NCBI RefSeq assembly: GCF_014216315.1
Contig: NZ_CP045702.1
Coordinates: 7,378,001 to 7,442,000 of the forward strand
DNA length: 64,000 nucleotides
Direction: 5' to 3'
Source: Streptomyces finlayi
GTDB taxonomy: Bacteria; Actinomycetota; Actinomycetes; Streptomycetales; Streptomycetaceae
Shown here piece by piece: positions 43,700 to 55,700 of this stretch. The first letter of the stretch is position 1. Each line of letters begins with the position of its first letter. The position numbers and the translations under genes are program-made. Below the pieces are notes generated by a model that ran no database searches, was not told where the DNA came from, and saw nothing but the letters and a program-made list of their open reading frames with translations.

Positions 43700-43709
43700 G
43701 CATCAGGGT
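43700..43709. repeat. Target-site duplication, right copy
   Basis: Second copy of GCATCAGGGT. Deleting 42165-43709 joins GGT at 42162 to CCT at 43710 in frame. Confidence 0.93.
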
Positions 43710-46700
43710 CCTGCCGGGGAGCCGTTGCTGCGGTTCCGTCCCGGCGCCGACCACGCCGAACTCACCTGGACCGACCCCCTCACGCCGCCGCCCGGCCTGT
43801 CTCCCGACACGCCGGCCTCGCGGGAGGGCGGCCCGGGGAACACCGTGCACGCGGACGGCATGGCCTTCCGTCGGCTGATCACCCCGGGTGGGGGGAACTG
43901 CCTCTTCCGAGCGCTGCTCGACAGCGCGCGCAGCCAGGAGATCCCGCCTGCGTGGGCCGCGCGGAACGTCGCGGGGGTGCGCAGTCTGCTGCGCGACCAC
44001 ATCCCTGGCTCCGTCCTGGCCACCAATGCGGCCGCTCTGATCCCCGACCCCGTTTCCGCCGTGGTCGACGACCTGCGGAGGCGCGCCGTCGCCGGGGTGC
44101 AGGATCCGGACGCGCTGGACCTGATCGCCCAGCGCTGGGACCGGATCGAGCAGGCGGTCGTCACCGAGGGCGACCCCGCGCAGTGGCGGCGGATCCTGCA
44201 GGACAGCGGCTACCCGCACCTCGCCGACGTGGCGGCCACCCCCGCGGTCGCGCGGCAACTCGGCACGGCAGAACTGATCGCCGCGGCGGCCGAGTTCCCC
44301 GAGCTGTGGGCCTCCCCCTTCGCCGACCCGCTCCCGCAGGCGCTGGCGATGGCCCTCGACCTCGACCTGCGGCTCGTCCAGACCCGTCCGGACTCACCGG
44401 GGAACGCCCTCGTCACCATGCTCCACGAGGGCGGCCACGGCGGCACCCTGCACCTTGCCTACAACGGCACCGACCACTACGACGCCCTGGTCCCGGCCTC
44501 GGCCCCGCTCACCTCTCGACCAGCCCCGGCCGCTCCTTCGGATCCCGCCGCTACTTCGGACTCGGTCAGCCAGGACTCGGTCGCCCAGGACCCGGACGGC
44601 TCCGCCCCCTTCGGGGAGTGGCTGCGCAGCATGGGCGGGATCACCGACCTCGGCAGTCCCGGCTCCGAGACCCAGGACCCGGGCGACCCCGTACCGTTGG
44701 AGACCCAGCTCGACCGGTACCGCCCGACGCGGCTGCTGACCGGCGAGGACGCGCCGCCGCCGGGCCCGGCACCGCGCACCGTCACCTTCGAGGACGGCAG
44801 CCGACTGCCCACCGTCCTGATCAGCCCGGACGCCGATCCGCACGACGGGAGCCCGGGTGCTCGTCCGGAAGGGACCCCGCAGTCCCCGCCGACCGGGCTC
44901 CTCACCGGCCTCGGGACCATCACCCTGCGCTCGCCCGAGCAGGTGGCCCAGGAGATCCTCGGCAAGCTGCCGAAGAAGCTTCGCGCCCAGTTCGACGAGG
45001 CGGAGCTGCTGCGCCTGCTGACCGAGCAACCCGGCGCCTTCACCGCCCCGCGCGGCGCCCGTTTCGTGGGCCGGGAGAAGTCCGGGGTCGGCCACGAGAT
45101 GACGGTCGAGGCCGTCCCGTACCACCGCTGGGAGCGCTTCTCCGAGGTGAACGGCGGTACCGTCCGGCTGGACACCATGCGGCGCGGCCAGGCCGGCACG
45201 GGCGGCGGACGCAGCGTCGGTTTCGGGCGCCGGCTCGCCGGCGCGGCGAGCATGGGCCCGCCGCTCAGCTGGATGCTGAAGGTCGGCGTCTCACTGGGCT
45301 GGACCCGCAGGACCGATTACACCCTGGGCACCCAGGCGTACAACCAGTCCGAATACCGGGCCGTGGAAGGCTCGCACCTGCATCTGGACGACGTGCACTA
45401 CCGGGTGCGGGTGGAGCGCGTCACCGAGGCGCCGAGCCCGAGCGACCGGAAGACGACGGGCCTGCCCGACTCGCCCGCGCAGGGCCCGCGCTGGCTGCGC
45501 AGCCCGGTGCACACCGCGGAGTTCGGGATGCGGGACGGGTTGGCCTGGCGGCTGCCCGATGACCTCACCGTGCCGTTCAAGGGGCCACGGCGGGCGCCGG
45601 AGATTCTCACCTTCCCGGACGGGATCGAGCCACGGGTCACCGACACCACCGGCCTGCACCTGGTGGACCCGCCGGAGGACGTGGCGCTTGCCCTCTCCGG
45701 CGCGCGGCCCGGCAGTTCGGCGCACCGCACGCTGGTCTCCTATGTCCGGCCCGGGCGGCTGCTCGGCCTGTTCGGGCGGTTCGCAGGGCCGGTCAGCGGA
45801 CCGGAGCTGACCCGCGGCAGCGGTCAGCACCCGCTGGGACACCTGGTCGTGGAGCGGTCGGTTCCGCACCGGGCCACCCTGGTGACCGAGTCGGTCAAGT
45901 CTGAGCTGCGCGACCTCACCCAGACCTCGTACCAGAACCAGCGCGGACACGTCCGCGACACCCGTCTCGGCATTCAGGTCACTGCCGGGCCGAACCACAT
46001 GTTCGAGGGCGGGGAGACGAACGTACGCCTTCAGGGCGGCCCGATGGTCCGCGCGGACATCAGCGCGGGGCGGGGCCACTACCTCGGGAACGATGCGGCC
46101 CGCAAGACCACCGGTCGCGTCCGCAACCATCCGCTCGCGCTCTACCGGGTGGAACGCACCCTGATGGTGCGCAAGGCCGGCGAGCCGCCGTCCGCGGCCC
46201 GCCCGGTCCGCGTCGTGAGCCTGGACTGGATCTCCACCCATGACGCGCGGCGCCTCGCTGGCTGGGACAGCCGTACGCCCGGACAGACGGGCGGCCCGAA
46301 CCCCGACGCCCAGCCGCCGGTGCCGTGGTACCTCACCCAGGAGGACCCGGTGCATCTGAGCGGCCAGGTCCGCGCCGAGGGTTTCCGCCCGGACCGCCCG
46401 TTGGGGCCGGTATCCGACCTGGACCTGGACCAGCAACAGGACCCGGTGCAGGACCCTGTGCAGGACCAGGACCAGGACCAGCAACAGGAGCAGGTCCAGG
46501 CCCCGGTGCAGGACCAGGACCGGCAGAGCCTGTCCGGGAGCCGGGAGTCGTCGCCGCAGAGCACGACGCAGCCGGACACCCAGGCTCCGACCGCGGCGCA
46601 GGACACGGACCAGCAGCCTCCTGCCGAGCAGAACCAGGACGGGCAACCCGCGGACGGGCAGCCCGCCCCCCAGGACCCCATGCGGGCCTTCGCCGACAGT

Positions 46701-49700
46701 GTCCTGGACACCCTGCACCATTCGTACCCGTCGCTGTTCGTCCCGCCGCTCATGCTGCGGCACCCGCGGCTCGCCAGGTTCTGGTACGGCGACGGGCGGC
46801 TCCGGACCGCGCTGCACAACGACCGCCAGGTGCGCGAGGCGCTGAACCGGCCCACTCTGGCCCAGAGCCTGGACGACCTGACCACCACCGGTGTCCCGGT
46901 CGCCCTCACCGAGGACGGCTGGATGACCCGTGGTCACCACGTCCTGATCCTCCAGGCGCGGCTTACCGACCGGCGGTTCGAGACCACCCTGAGCGAACGC
47001 TCGCTGCGCAACGCGGTGATCGGCACCGAGGTCTCCGGCCAGGGGCAGCAGGCGGCCACCACCCTCTCCGGCGGGCTGGAGGTGGGGGCCTCACCGCGTG
47101 ACGCCGAGAAGGTGACCGAGGCCAAGCTGCCGCGCCGGACAGGCAACGTGGCCCTCGGCGCCCGCTATGCGAAGACGACGCAGAAGGCCACCCGGAGCAC
47201 GGTCGCCGTCGCCCACGACCAGCTGACGTTCCAGAACGGCGCAGACCTCTACAGCTACCAGGTGGAGCTGGGCGCTTCCTTCGAGGGCCACCGCCGCCCG
47301 CGCGGCTGGACCCGGCTCCTCAGCCTGGGCGTGCTGGGCACGGGCTTCTTCGTCAGCAAGGTCCAGGAGCGTCCGCTGTTCAGCCGGGGCAGCGAGACCG
47401 TGGGACGGGTGGAGCTGGCCGTGCCGTCCGCGCACGGCTCCGACCGCTACGCCCCCGCCGACCCGCCCGCCGGCGGCACGACGCCCACGCCCTTGCCGCA
47501 GCGCCTCTCCGCCCTAGTGGCGGACCAGCTCCTCGACGGCACCCGCCCGCCGCCCACGGCGGACTCGGATGACCAGCAGCTCGTCCGGCGGCTGCTGAGC
47601 GCCCCGCACGTGGTACTCAGCGCCGAGGGCGGGCCGCAGCGCCAACAGCTGATGCAGGACACCGCCGACCGCGCCTCCGGCACGTCCTGGCACGTCAGCG
47701 CTCCCGGTGCCCCGGTGCGCACCGCCTTGCGCCGGGCGATGGCGAACCTGAGCGTGGCCGGGCAACTCGGCCAGTACCTAGGCCCGTTCGGCTCCCGCGT
47801 CACCGGGCTGAACGGCGCCGGCCCGCTCCGGACCCACTACCTGAAGGCCGCGGTCCGCGGCGAGCTGCACAACCTACGGGTCAAGAGCGACCCCAAGCCG
47901 GCCAGCTTCGAGGCCACCATCGGCAACGAGCACCGCATCATGGGCAGCACGACCACGGCCTCACGCGTCAGCCTCGGCGTCCAGGGCGGCTATATGCCGC
48001 TCCAGCAGATCGAGGGCCATCAGCCGGTCGTAGGCACCTACGCGACCGCCCTCCAGTACGCCTGGGGCAAGGGCAGCGGCGTCTCGGGCACCCTCACCCC
48101 GGGGCGCACCACCACCCTCACCTTCGCCGGGCGGATGTACCTCGTGGTCGCCGACGCCGCCGAGACCATCGCGGTCCGGGACCGCTGGACGGCCATGATG
48201 GGTGCGGTGGGTACCCGCGCCGGAGCCGGCATCAGCTCGGCGGCCGGGCGGATGTCCGCGCGCCTCGCTCGCGGCCTCGCCCCCCGAAGAGCCGCCGCCG
48301 CACTCCAGCGCATCCAGGACGCGGTGATGTTCCACCTGCCGATGCAGGACGCCATCGAGGCCGGGCTCGCCCCGGACGGCCTGGGCACCACTACGCCGCG
48401 CAACCTCGGCGGCGGCTACCGGGTGCCCGACTTCCTGCGCCGACGCCGCTTCCCCACACACCCCAGTGGTCAGCTGGACGCCAGTCACGCGGCGCAGCAG
48501 CTGATGGGGAAGCTGGAGAAGATCGGCGTGCCCTCGCACGACCGGGAGCAGGTCCTCCAGCGCCTCTCCCCGGACTTTCTCCGCGCCAACCTGCACGAGC
48601 TGACGACCGACGGGATGACCCTGCCGGTCCGCTACCGCGCCTGGACCAGCCCGCACCACCTGCCGGTGGGCGGCAGCCCCGGACAGGTCCGGTTCAAGCT
48701 GACCCCGATCACCACCACGGTTGCCACGCTGCGCACCGGCTACGAACTGGAGGACTACCGCAACACCGCACGCGACGAGGCCGACGGCACCTCGCAGGAC
48801 CGCGGCGGAGACATGACCCTCAGCGCCGCCGAGCGCGCGACAAGCGGCGGCCCCCTCCTCGCCAACCCCTCCGTCCAGGGCACCGCGGGCCAGCAGCGGT
48901 CGAGCGTCCGGACCACGGCCGCCGGCAGCACCTCGATGCCTAACATCGCCACCACTCAGGCGCACGCCGAGATCGTCACCAGTTACACCCTGACCGTCAC
49001 CATGACGAACGCGACCGGCGAGCGGCTCTCCCCGCGGGCCGTCGCCCCGGTCGGCAGTCTCAACGAGATCCTTCCGGCCGGCCTGCTCACCCCGGACGGC
49101 GACGGTGCCGACGGTGCGCTCACCGAGCGAGAAGTGCCGGAACCGGAGCGCGCCGTGCGGTTGCTGACCGCCGCCCAGGCACGCCCGGAGGGCATCTCCG
49201 CCTGGCGCACCTCCACAGCCGACGGCGGCGCCGACCCGGACGTCCTGCCCTTCGACGACCGGATCGGATCCGGCATCCTCGCTGTCGACATCTGTGGTGC
49301 GGCCAACGTGCAGGACGCCCTGACCCTCGCCACCGCGCGTGCCGACGGCGTCGGGGACGGCGACCTCGGCAAGCGGCACACCGGCGACGTCCTCGACGAA
49401 CGGGTGCGCAAGGCCCGTCTCACCCCGCTCACCGGCCTCGGCACCATCCCGGCCCAGGCCCAGCAGGAGGCCACCGCGCAGACGGGCCTGACCTCCGGCT
49501 TCCGCGAGGCGCTCGGTGCCGGCGGCTCGCCGCTGCCCGCCCAGGCCTCCGCCCACCTCTTCGGCCAGTCCCACACCGCCGACTCCCGCCTCTACGCGAA
49601 GATGCACCGCCGCGGCGCCCAGCTCCTCGCCGTGGAGAACAAGCCGCGCATGGAGGCGATGCAGCGGCAGAAGACCTCCGACGCGCTGGAGGCCGGCACC

Positions 49701-52700
49701 ACCGACAGCATGGAGGGCGCGGTGGGCACCGCCCCGCTGGTCGACACGGCCAAGGCGGCGGGGACCGCCCCGCTGGTCGACACGGCCAAGGCGGCGGGGA
49801 CCGCCCCGCTGGTCGACACGGCCAAGGCGGGCGTCATCAACCCGGGTGCCGCGGTCCCGATCGGCGGAGCGACCGACGGCACCGCGCTCAAGGGCGCCGC
49901 GGACACCACTCTCGGTACCCACCTCAAGGTCCTCACCGACCGCAGCATGCTCTTCGCCCTGCCGGTGAGCTGGCTGTCGGTGGCCGAGGTGGACCACCGG
50001 ATGACCGACAACCGCGTGCTGCACGCGCTCGGCAAGGCCAAGCGCGGCCCGCGCGCCGCCGAGGCCGAGACCACCGCCCTGGTCTGGCTGCGTGAGGACA
50101 TCGCCCGCGACTACGGCCTCCTGGACGACACCACGTTCCCCGAGGAGGTCCGCGCCGCCTGGGACGGCCTGGCCAAGGCGGCGGGTGACCTCGCCACCGC
50201 CGAGAAGGGCTACTACGACGCCCGGGCACGGGCCCGGGAGACGTGGCTCGACCTGAGCGCCGAGCAACAGGCCGCGCTCGGCGGCGGCGATCCCGACCGG
50301 CCGGCCGTCCTGCCGCGTTCCGTGGCCCAGTCCCCGGCCGTCGAGGCCTGGCAGGCCTCGCGCGAGGAGGTCCGCCGCTGGCAGGGGCACCTCGACGCCG
50401 CTGCCGCGGACCATCACCGGCTGAACCTCGCCGCCTCCCGCCTCACCGCCCACCACCAGGGTTCGGACTTGGTCCCCGAACCGGACCGGCCGCAGGAGTA
50501 CACCGAGCCGGTATGGCGCTCCGAGGCGCCGGAGCCGTACGGGATCACCGACGCAACCGACTCCGCCCCCCGCACCCTCACCTCGCCGGACGGCACCACG
50601 GTGCGTGAGGTGCACGAGATGCCGCACGACGGAGCCTCGTTCTTCCACGCGCTGCTCGCCGCGGCCCAGGACCGCGGTCGTCTGCCCCACCTGCTCGGTT
50701 CCGACCTCGCGGGCCGGTTCGAGGGAGCCCCCGGCGACCCGGAGGTCACCGCCGAGGCCATCGGCGCCGCTCGCGACCGCCTCGCCTGGGCGCTGGGCGA
50801 GGACGGCAACGAGGACCTGCTCGACGCTCTCGCCCTGGACGTCGCGGACACCTTCACCCAGGACGAACTCGACTCCGCCCAGGTGAAACTGACTCCTGCG
50901 CAGCAGGCCGAGTTCGACGCCTTCGGCCGTCTCCCGCAGACCTTCTGGCCGAACTCCGCAGAACGGGTGGCGCTGGCCACCGCGGCCCTGTCCCGCCCGT
51001 TCGCGAGCGAGCCGCGGCAGGAGAGCACGGACCACCCGGACGGCGACCCGGCCCCGCCCGAGCGCCGCGCCGGCGACCACGGCGGCGCCGACCTGCTGCC
51101 CGCCCTCGCCGCGCGGGTCCTCGGCACCCCGCTGACCGTGGTGACCGGTGAGGGCCGCGACCAGCTGTTCCTCCCGCACGGCGTCGACCCGGCCGCCGTC
51201 GACCCGGCCGCCGACCCGGTGCTGTTCTCCGCCGACGGCTTCTTCCACGCCGCCCTCCCGCCGGGTACCCCCGCCCCGGTCACGGCCGCGCTGCCGGCTC
51301 CGCCGACCGCCGGGACCTCCGACACGGACACCGGGCACGCCGCGACCGAGCAGCCTGCGAAGCCGCCCGTGCACCGCAGCCACACCACCGCGCCCTGGCT
51401 GCCGCCCGCCGAAAGCGGCGGCCCGCGCTACCGCCTCGACCGCGACGGCGTTCTCACCGCACCCGAAGGCGCCACCTACACCCAGGACACCCCCACCGGA
51501 CGCGGCAACGGCTTCTTCGGCGCGCTCTCCACAGCCCTGACCCAAGCCGCCGAGCAGCCCGGACCGTTGGGTTCCGAGGTGGCACGGCTGCGCAACTACG
51601 CACAGGCGTCGCCCGCCCGGCTGATGGACCTGAACGGCCTCCCGGGCGACCCGGCAGAGCGGAACTCGCTGTTCGCGCCCCCGCCCCTCGTACCGTCCGG
51701 CGGGGCTCCCGCGCCGAGCGCGGACGCCCTGGAAGAGCATCTGCGCGGCCACCTCGCCAAGGCAGCCTGGGGCCCCGGGGCCGACCGGGCGGTCGCCGAG
51801 TGGGCCGCGGCAGCGACCGGCACCACCGTCACCCTGATCGAGGAGAACGGCACCGCCCACACCTACCCCGGCCCCGCCGGCGAGAGCGGCCCGCACATCC
51901 GGCTCCGCCGCCGCGGCGGCGACTTCGTCCCGCTGGTCCCACGCACCCCGGCAACCGGTCCGGCAACTTCGCGGACCGCGCCGGAGGCGGGGTCGCGGAC
52001 CGACGGCACCGGGCGGGGTGTCTCGACGGTGGAGGTCTTGTCGTCGGCGGATGTGGTTCCGGCGGTTGTGGAGGATGCGTCGTTGTTGTCGGTGCAGGAC
52101 GCGGCGTCCGTGCCGCTGCCGCCGTCTCCGACCGCCGGCGATGTGTCGGGCGTCGTGGTCGAGGAGGACAGTTCTGGGCAGGATGTCTCGACGGTGGAGG
52201 TCTTGTCGTCGGCGGATGTGGTTCCGGCGGTTGTGGAGGATGCGTCGTTGTTGTCGGTGCAGGACGCGGCGTCCGTGCCGCTGCCGCCGTCTCCGACCGC
52301 CGGCGATGTGTCGGGCGTCGTGGTCGAGGAGGACAGTTCTGGGCAGGATGTCTCGACGGGGCTGGTCTCGTCCTCGGCGGATGTGGTTCCGGCGGTTGTG
52401 GAGGATGCGTCGTTGTTGTCGGTGCAGGACGCGGCGTCCGTGCCGCTGCCGCCGTCTCCGACCGCCGACGACCTGCCGGGCCTCCCGGGCGAGGAGGAGG
52501 CGTACGAGCTGAGCACGCTCTCCGGCCGGCCGCATCCCTCGCGGTCCGAGGCCGAGGCGCTGGCGCAGTTCCGGTTCACCGACGACACCGGCGACTCCGA
52601 CAGCGAATCCGACTCCGCCGGTGACGACGGCACCCCTGGCACCGCGCACGAGGCATGGCTCGACCTGCTCTTCGGGCCCGCCGCCCGGCACGACTACTCG

Positions 52701-55700
52701 CCCGAGATGCTCGTCGGCACGGCGGCCTCGCTGCGGGAACTCGCCCAGGGGAACCCGGAGCCGTCGTCCGTGGACACCGGCGCCCGCGACGCACTCCACG
52801 ACCTGACCAGGCGGGTACTGAACCGCGGTCCCGGCGACGCGGTGAGTGAGCGGCACCTTCTGCTCCTCGGGTCGCTGGCTCTCAGCGCGTCCCCGGCCGA
52901 CCTGGCCGACGAGGACGCTCTCGCCTCGTACCTGAGGCGGCACGACACCGCCCTGGACAGGAGGACCGCGCTGGTGTCGGAGAACGGCACCGTGCGGAAC
53001 TGGACCGGAACCGGGGACCAGGTGCCGCCCCTGGACTCGTACGCGGTGGAGGGGGAGGACGGCCGGGTGAGCACCTGGCCCGCGCCGTGGTCGGACCCGT
53101 ACGTGGTCTTCGCACAGGAGAGCGGGGACTCGGTCCTGCTGAACACCCCCCGCGGAACGTTGACCCTGGACGACCTCGGGGAGTTCGTCCGGCTCGTCGC
53201 ACGGGACCCCGCGCGGCCCGCGAACGCCGACCTCGTCCTGGCCTTCCCCCACCAGGACATCGCTGATCTGGCCCAGCACGTCGCCGACCTGACCGGCGTC
53301 AGGGTCTGGTACTCCGAGCACGCCCCCCGCCCGTCCACGGACTGGCGGACCGGCACCGACCGCATCACGGCAGGACCCGTCGGGGACGGTGTCGGCAGGG
53401 TGTGGACCTCCATCGGGCCGGGCCAGGACGCCCCCGTCCCAGGCGAGTTCGACGACCTCATCGGCCTGTACGAGCATGACTCCGACTCCGGCTCCGACGC
53501 CGGCTCCGACGCCGGCTCCGACAACGGCGACGCGCTGGCGGCACGCAGGCCCGACCCGTTGACGACGACGGACTACGGCGTCATGGACGACAGCGGCGAG
53601 GGCGTGCTGTTCCGCAAGCCCGGCGGATACGGGGGCGCCTGGCAGACTCCGAGGGCTCTGACCGGGTCGGAGGGCGCTCCCGAAATCGCCATGTCCGCGC
53701 AGGAGTACAGCAAGACGCTCGTCAACGAGTGGCCAGCCCTGCGGATCTCCCCCGACCGCACGCTCGCGGTCGAGGACGGCGCGTACGGGCAGCAGGTCTT
53801 CGCCACACCGGAGGCCGTCGCGAGCGCCTCCGTCAAGCTGGCGCGCGCGGGCCTCGCGGTGCGGCTGCGGGCCGACGAGGACCTGAGCATCATCCTGCCC
53901 ACGCCCGACGGGGGCAGCAGGCGGCTGTTCCGCGTCACCCCTGCCTTCCTGACCCGGTCCGGCCGGTCCACGGAGGAGATCTGCCGGGACTTCGCCGACA
54001 TGCTGGCCGACAACTCCCGCACGTCGCACATGGTCTTCCGTACCCGGGAAGGCGGCCCGGCCGTCACGGCACCGGTCAACGCCTCCGACGGGGCCGAGGT
54101 CACCGGCACCCACCACCTCGCCGACACGCTGGGCCACGTCGCGGACGGTGACGTACGGCCTGAATCGGCGGATCCGGCCTGGGCGGCCTCCCTCGTCCGC
54201 CAGGACGACCGGCCCACCGGCGGCGACGGCGGGCCGCTGCCCGGCCGTGCGTACGGCAGCGCGCTGAGTCTCCACCAGCCGGACGACCCACGCCGCGACG
54301 CCCTGTCGGAGGCCGCACGCCGGATCGGGGTCAACGAGCACGCGTGGGCCGATGTCGGCGAGGGCTACGTCGTCCAGTCCGTCGCTGCAGCCGGTGCCCA
54401 GGGCGGGCCGAGCCTGGAGCAGAACTACGCCAAGCCGCAAAGTGCCGTCGGCGGCTCGCACTTCGGCTATCACTTCGCCACCGTCGTCCTGGCCAGTGAG
54501 GACGGCAGCCACCAGATCTCCCTGGAGAACCACGCGCGCGCCTCGGTACGCAACAACCGGCACCGCCGAGCGGTCACTGCCAACCTCGACCATCTCGAGC
54601 TGGACGAGTTGCGGGAGAACGCGTCGCGACTGGGCCGGGAGATCGAGCGGCGCCAGGAGGCCGGTGACGACGAGCATCTCGCGGAACTGCGTGGCCACCG
54701 CGACCTGACCCTGGCCCTGGTCAGAGCCCACCAGGCCCGGACGGAGAAGCTGGCGGCTCCGGCCGGCTCTCCGGAGCGAGCCGCGGCCGAGCGCACGCTG
54801 GAGGGTGCCGTCCGCGCCGCCACACTGCGCGTCGGACAGCTCGAAGCGGTCATCCCCGGCAAGGACCAGTGGTACATGCGGATGTACGCGCAGCGCCCGG
54901 GCGAGTCGGCCCATGACACCAACGCGGAACTGCTGGGCGACAGGCACTCCGCCGAGGCCAATCCACTCACCGCCGTGGTGCTCCGCGGCCAGACGGCGCT
55001 GCCGGTGACGGTTTCCTTCGCCAAGGACACCCAGCGGACACCCGAGGGTGCGAAGCACCCCGTCCGCCATCTGGCCGGGATCGTGGCCAGGACAGGGCTG
55101 TGGAACGCCGCGAACGGGCTGCCCCTGCCGGACATCAGGATCAGCGGGCTGCGCGACGCCCGCCTGCTCGGCCGGGACCTCACCAAGGCGCGTTCCGAGG
55201 CGGTCGCGGCCTCGTTCCGGCAGGAGCTCGCCGAGGCCCTCGCGGAGTATCAGGAGGGCACCCCGCGGCCGCACCTCACCGTCGACCACTTCACCGTCGA
55301 ACCGGTCGCGGTGCGTGGCCGCCGCCCCTCCACCGCGGGCAGCGCCACCGTGGACATCACGGTCGACGACCACCGGGGCGGACCCCGGCACATCGCCACC
55401 CGTGGTCTGCGCGGAGCCGCCCTGCCGGGAGGTCTGCCAGGCGGTTCGCGCGACGACGGTCTCGACCCGGTGGCGGAACAGTGGCCGATCGGCCGCCCGG
55501 TCACCGTGATGCGGCCCCGCTTCGGCGGCGTCGACCCCGCCTTCGTCGTGCCCGCGGCCGACGCACCCGGGGGCGCCCTGCCCGCGGCCGGCGTATCCGC
55601 TGGTGTTCCCGCGACCGGCGCACCCCCCGCCGGCGAACCCATGGACACCGGGACCGGCAAGGGCAAGGCCCCGGCCGCCGGCACCGCGGACGGCCCACCG

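Noticed and set aside
47000..47500. The beta-rich strands considered as an outer-membrane beta-barrel
   Set aside because: The organism appears to be a Gram-positive actinobacterium and the strands do not show a clear barrel alternation or a terminal aromatic residue.
52020..52471. Regular repeats considered as a CRISPR array
   Set aside because: The units are contiguous, in frame and coding, without spacers of unique sequence.
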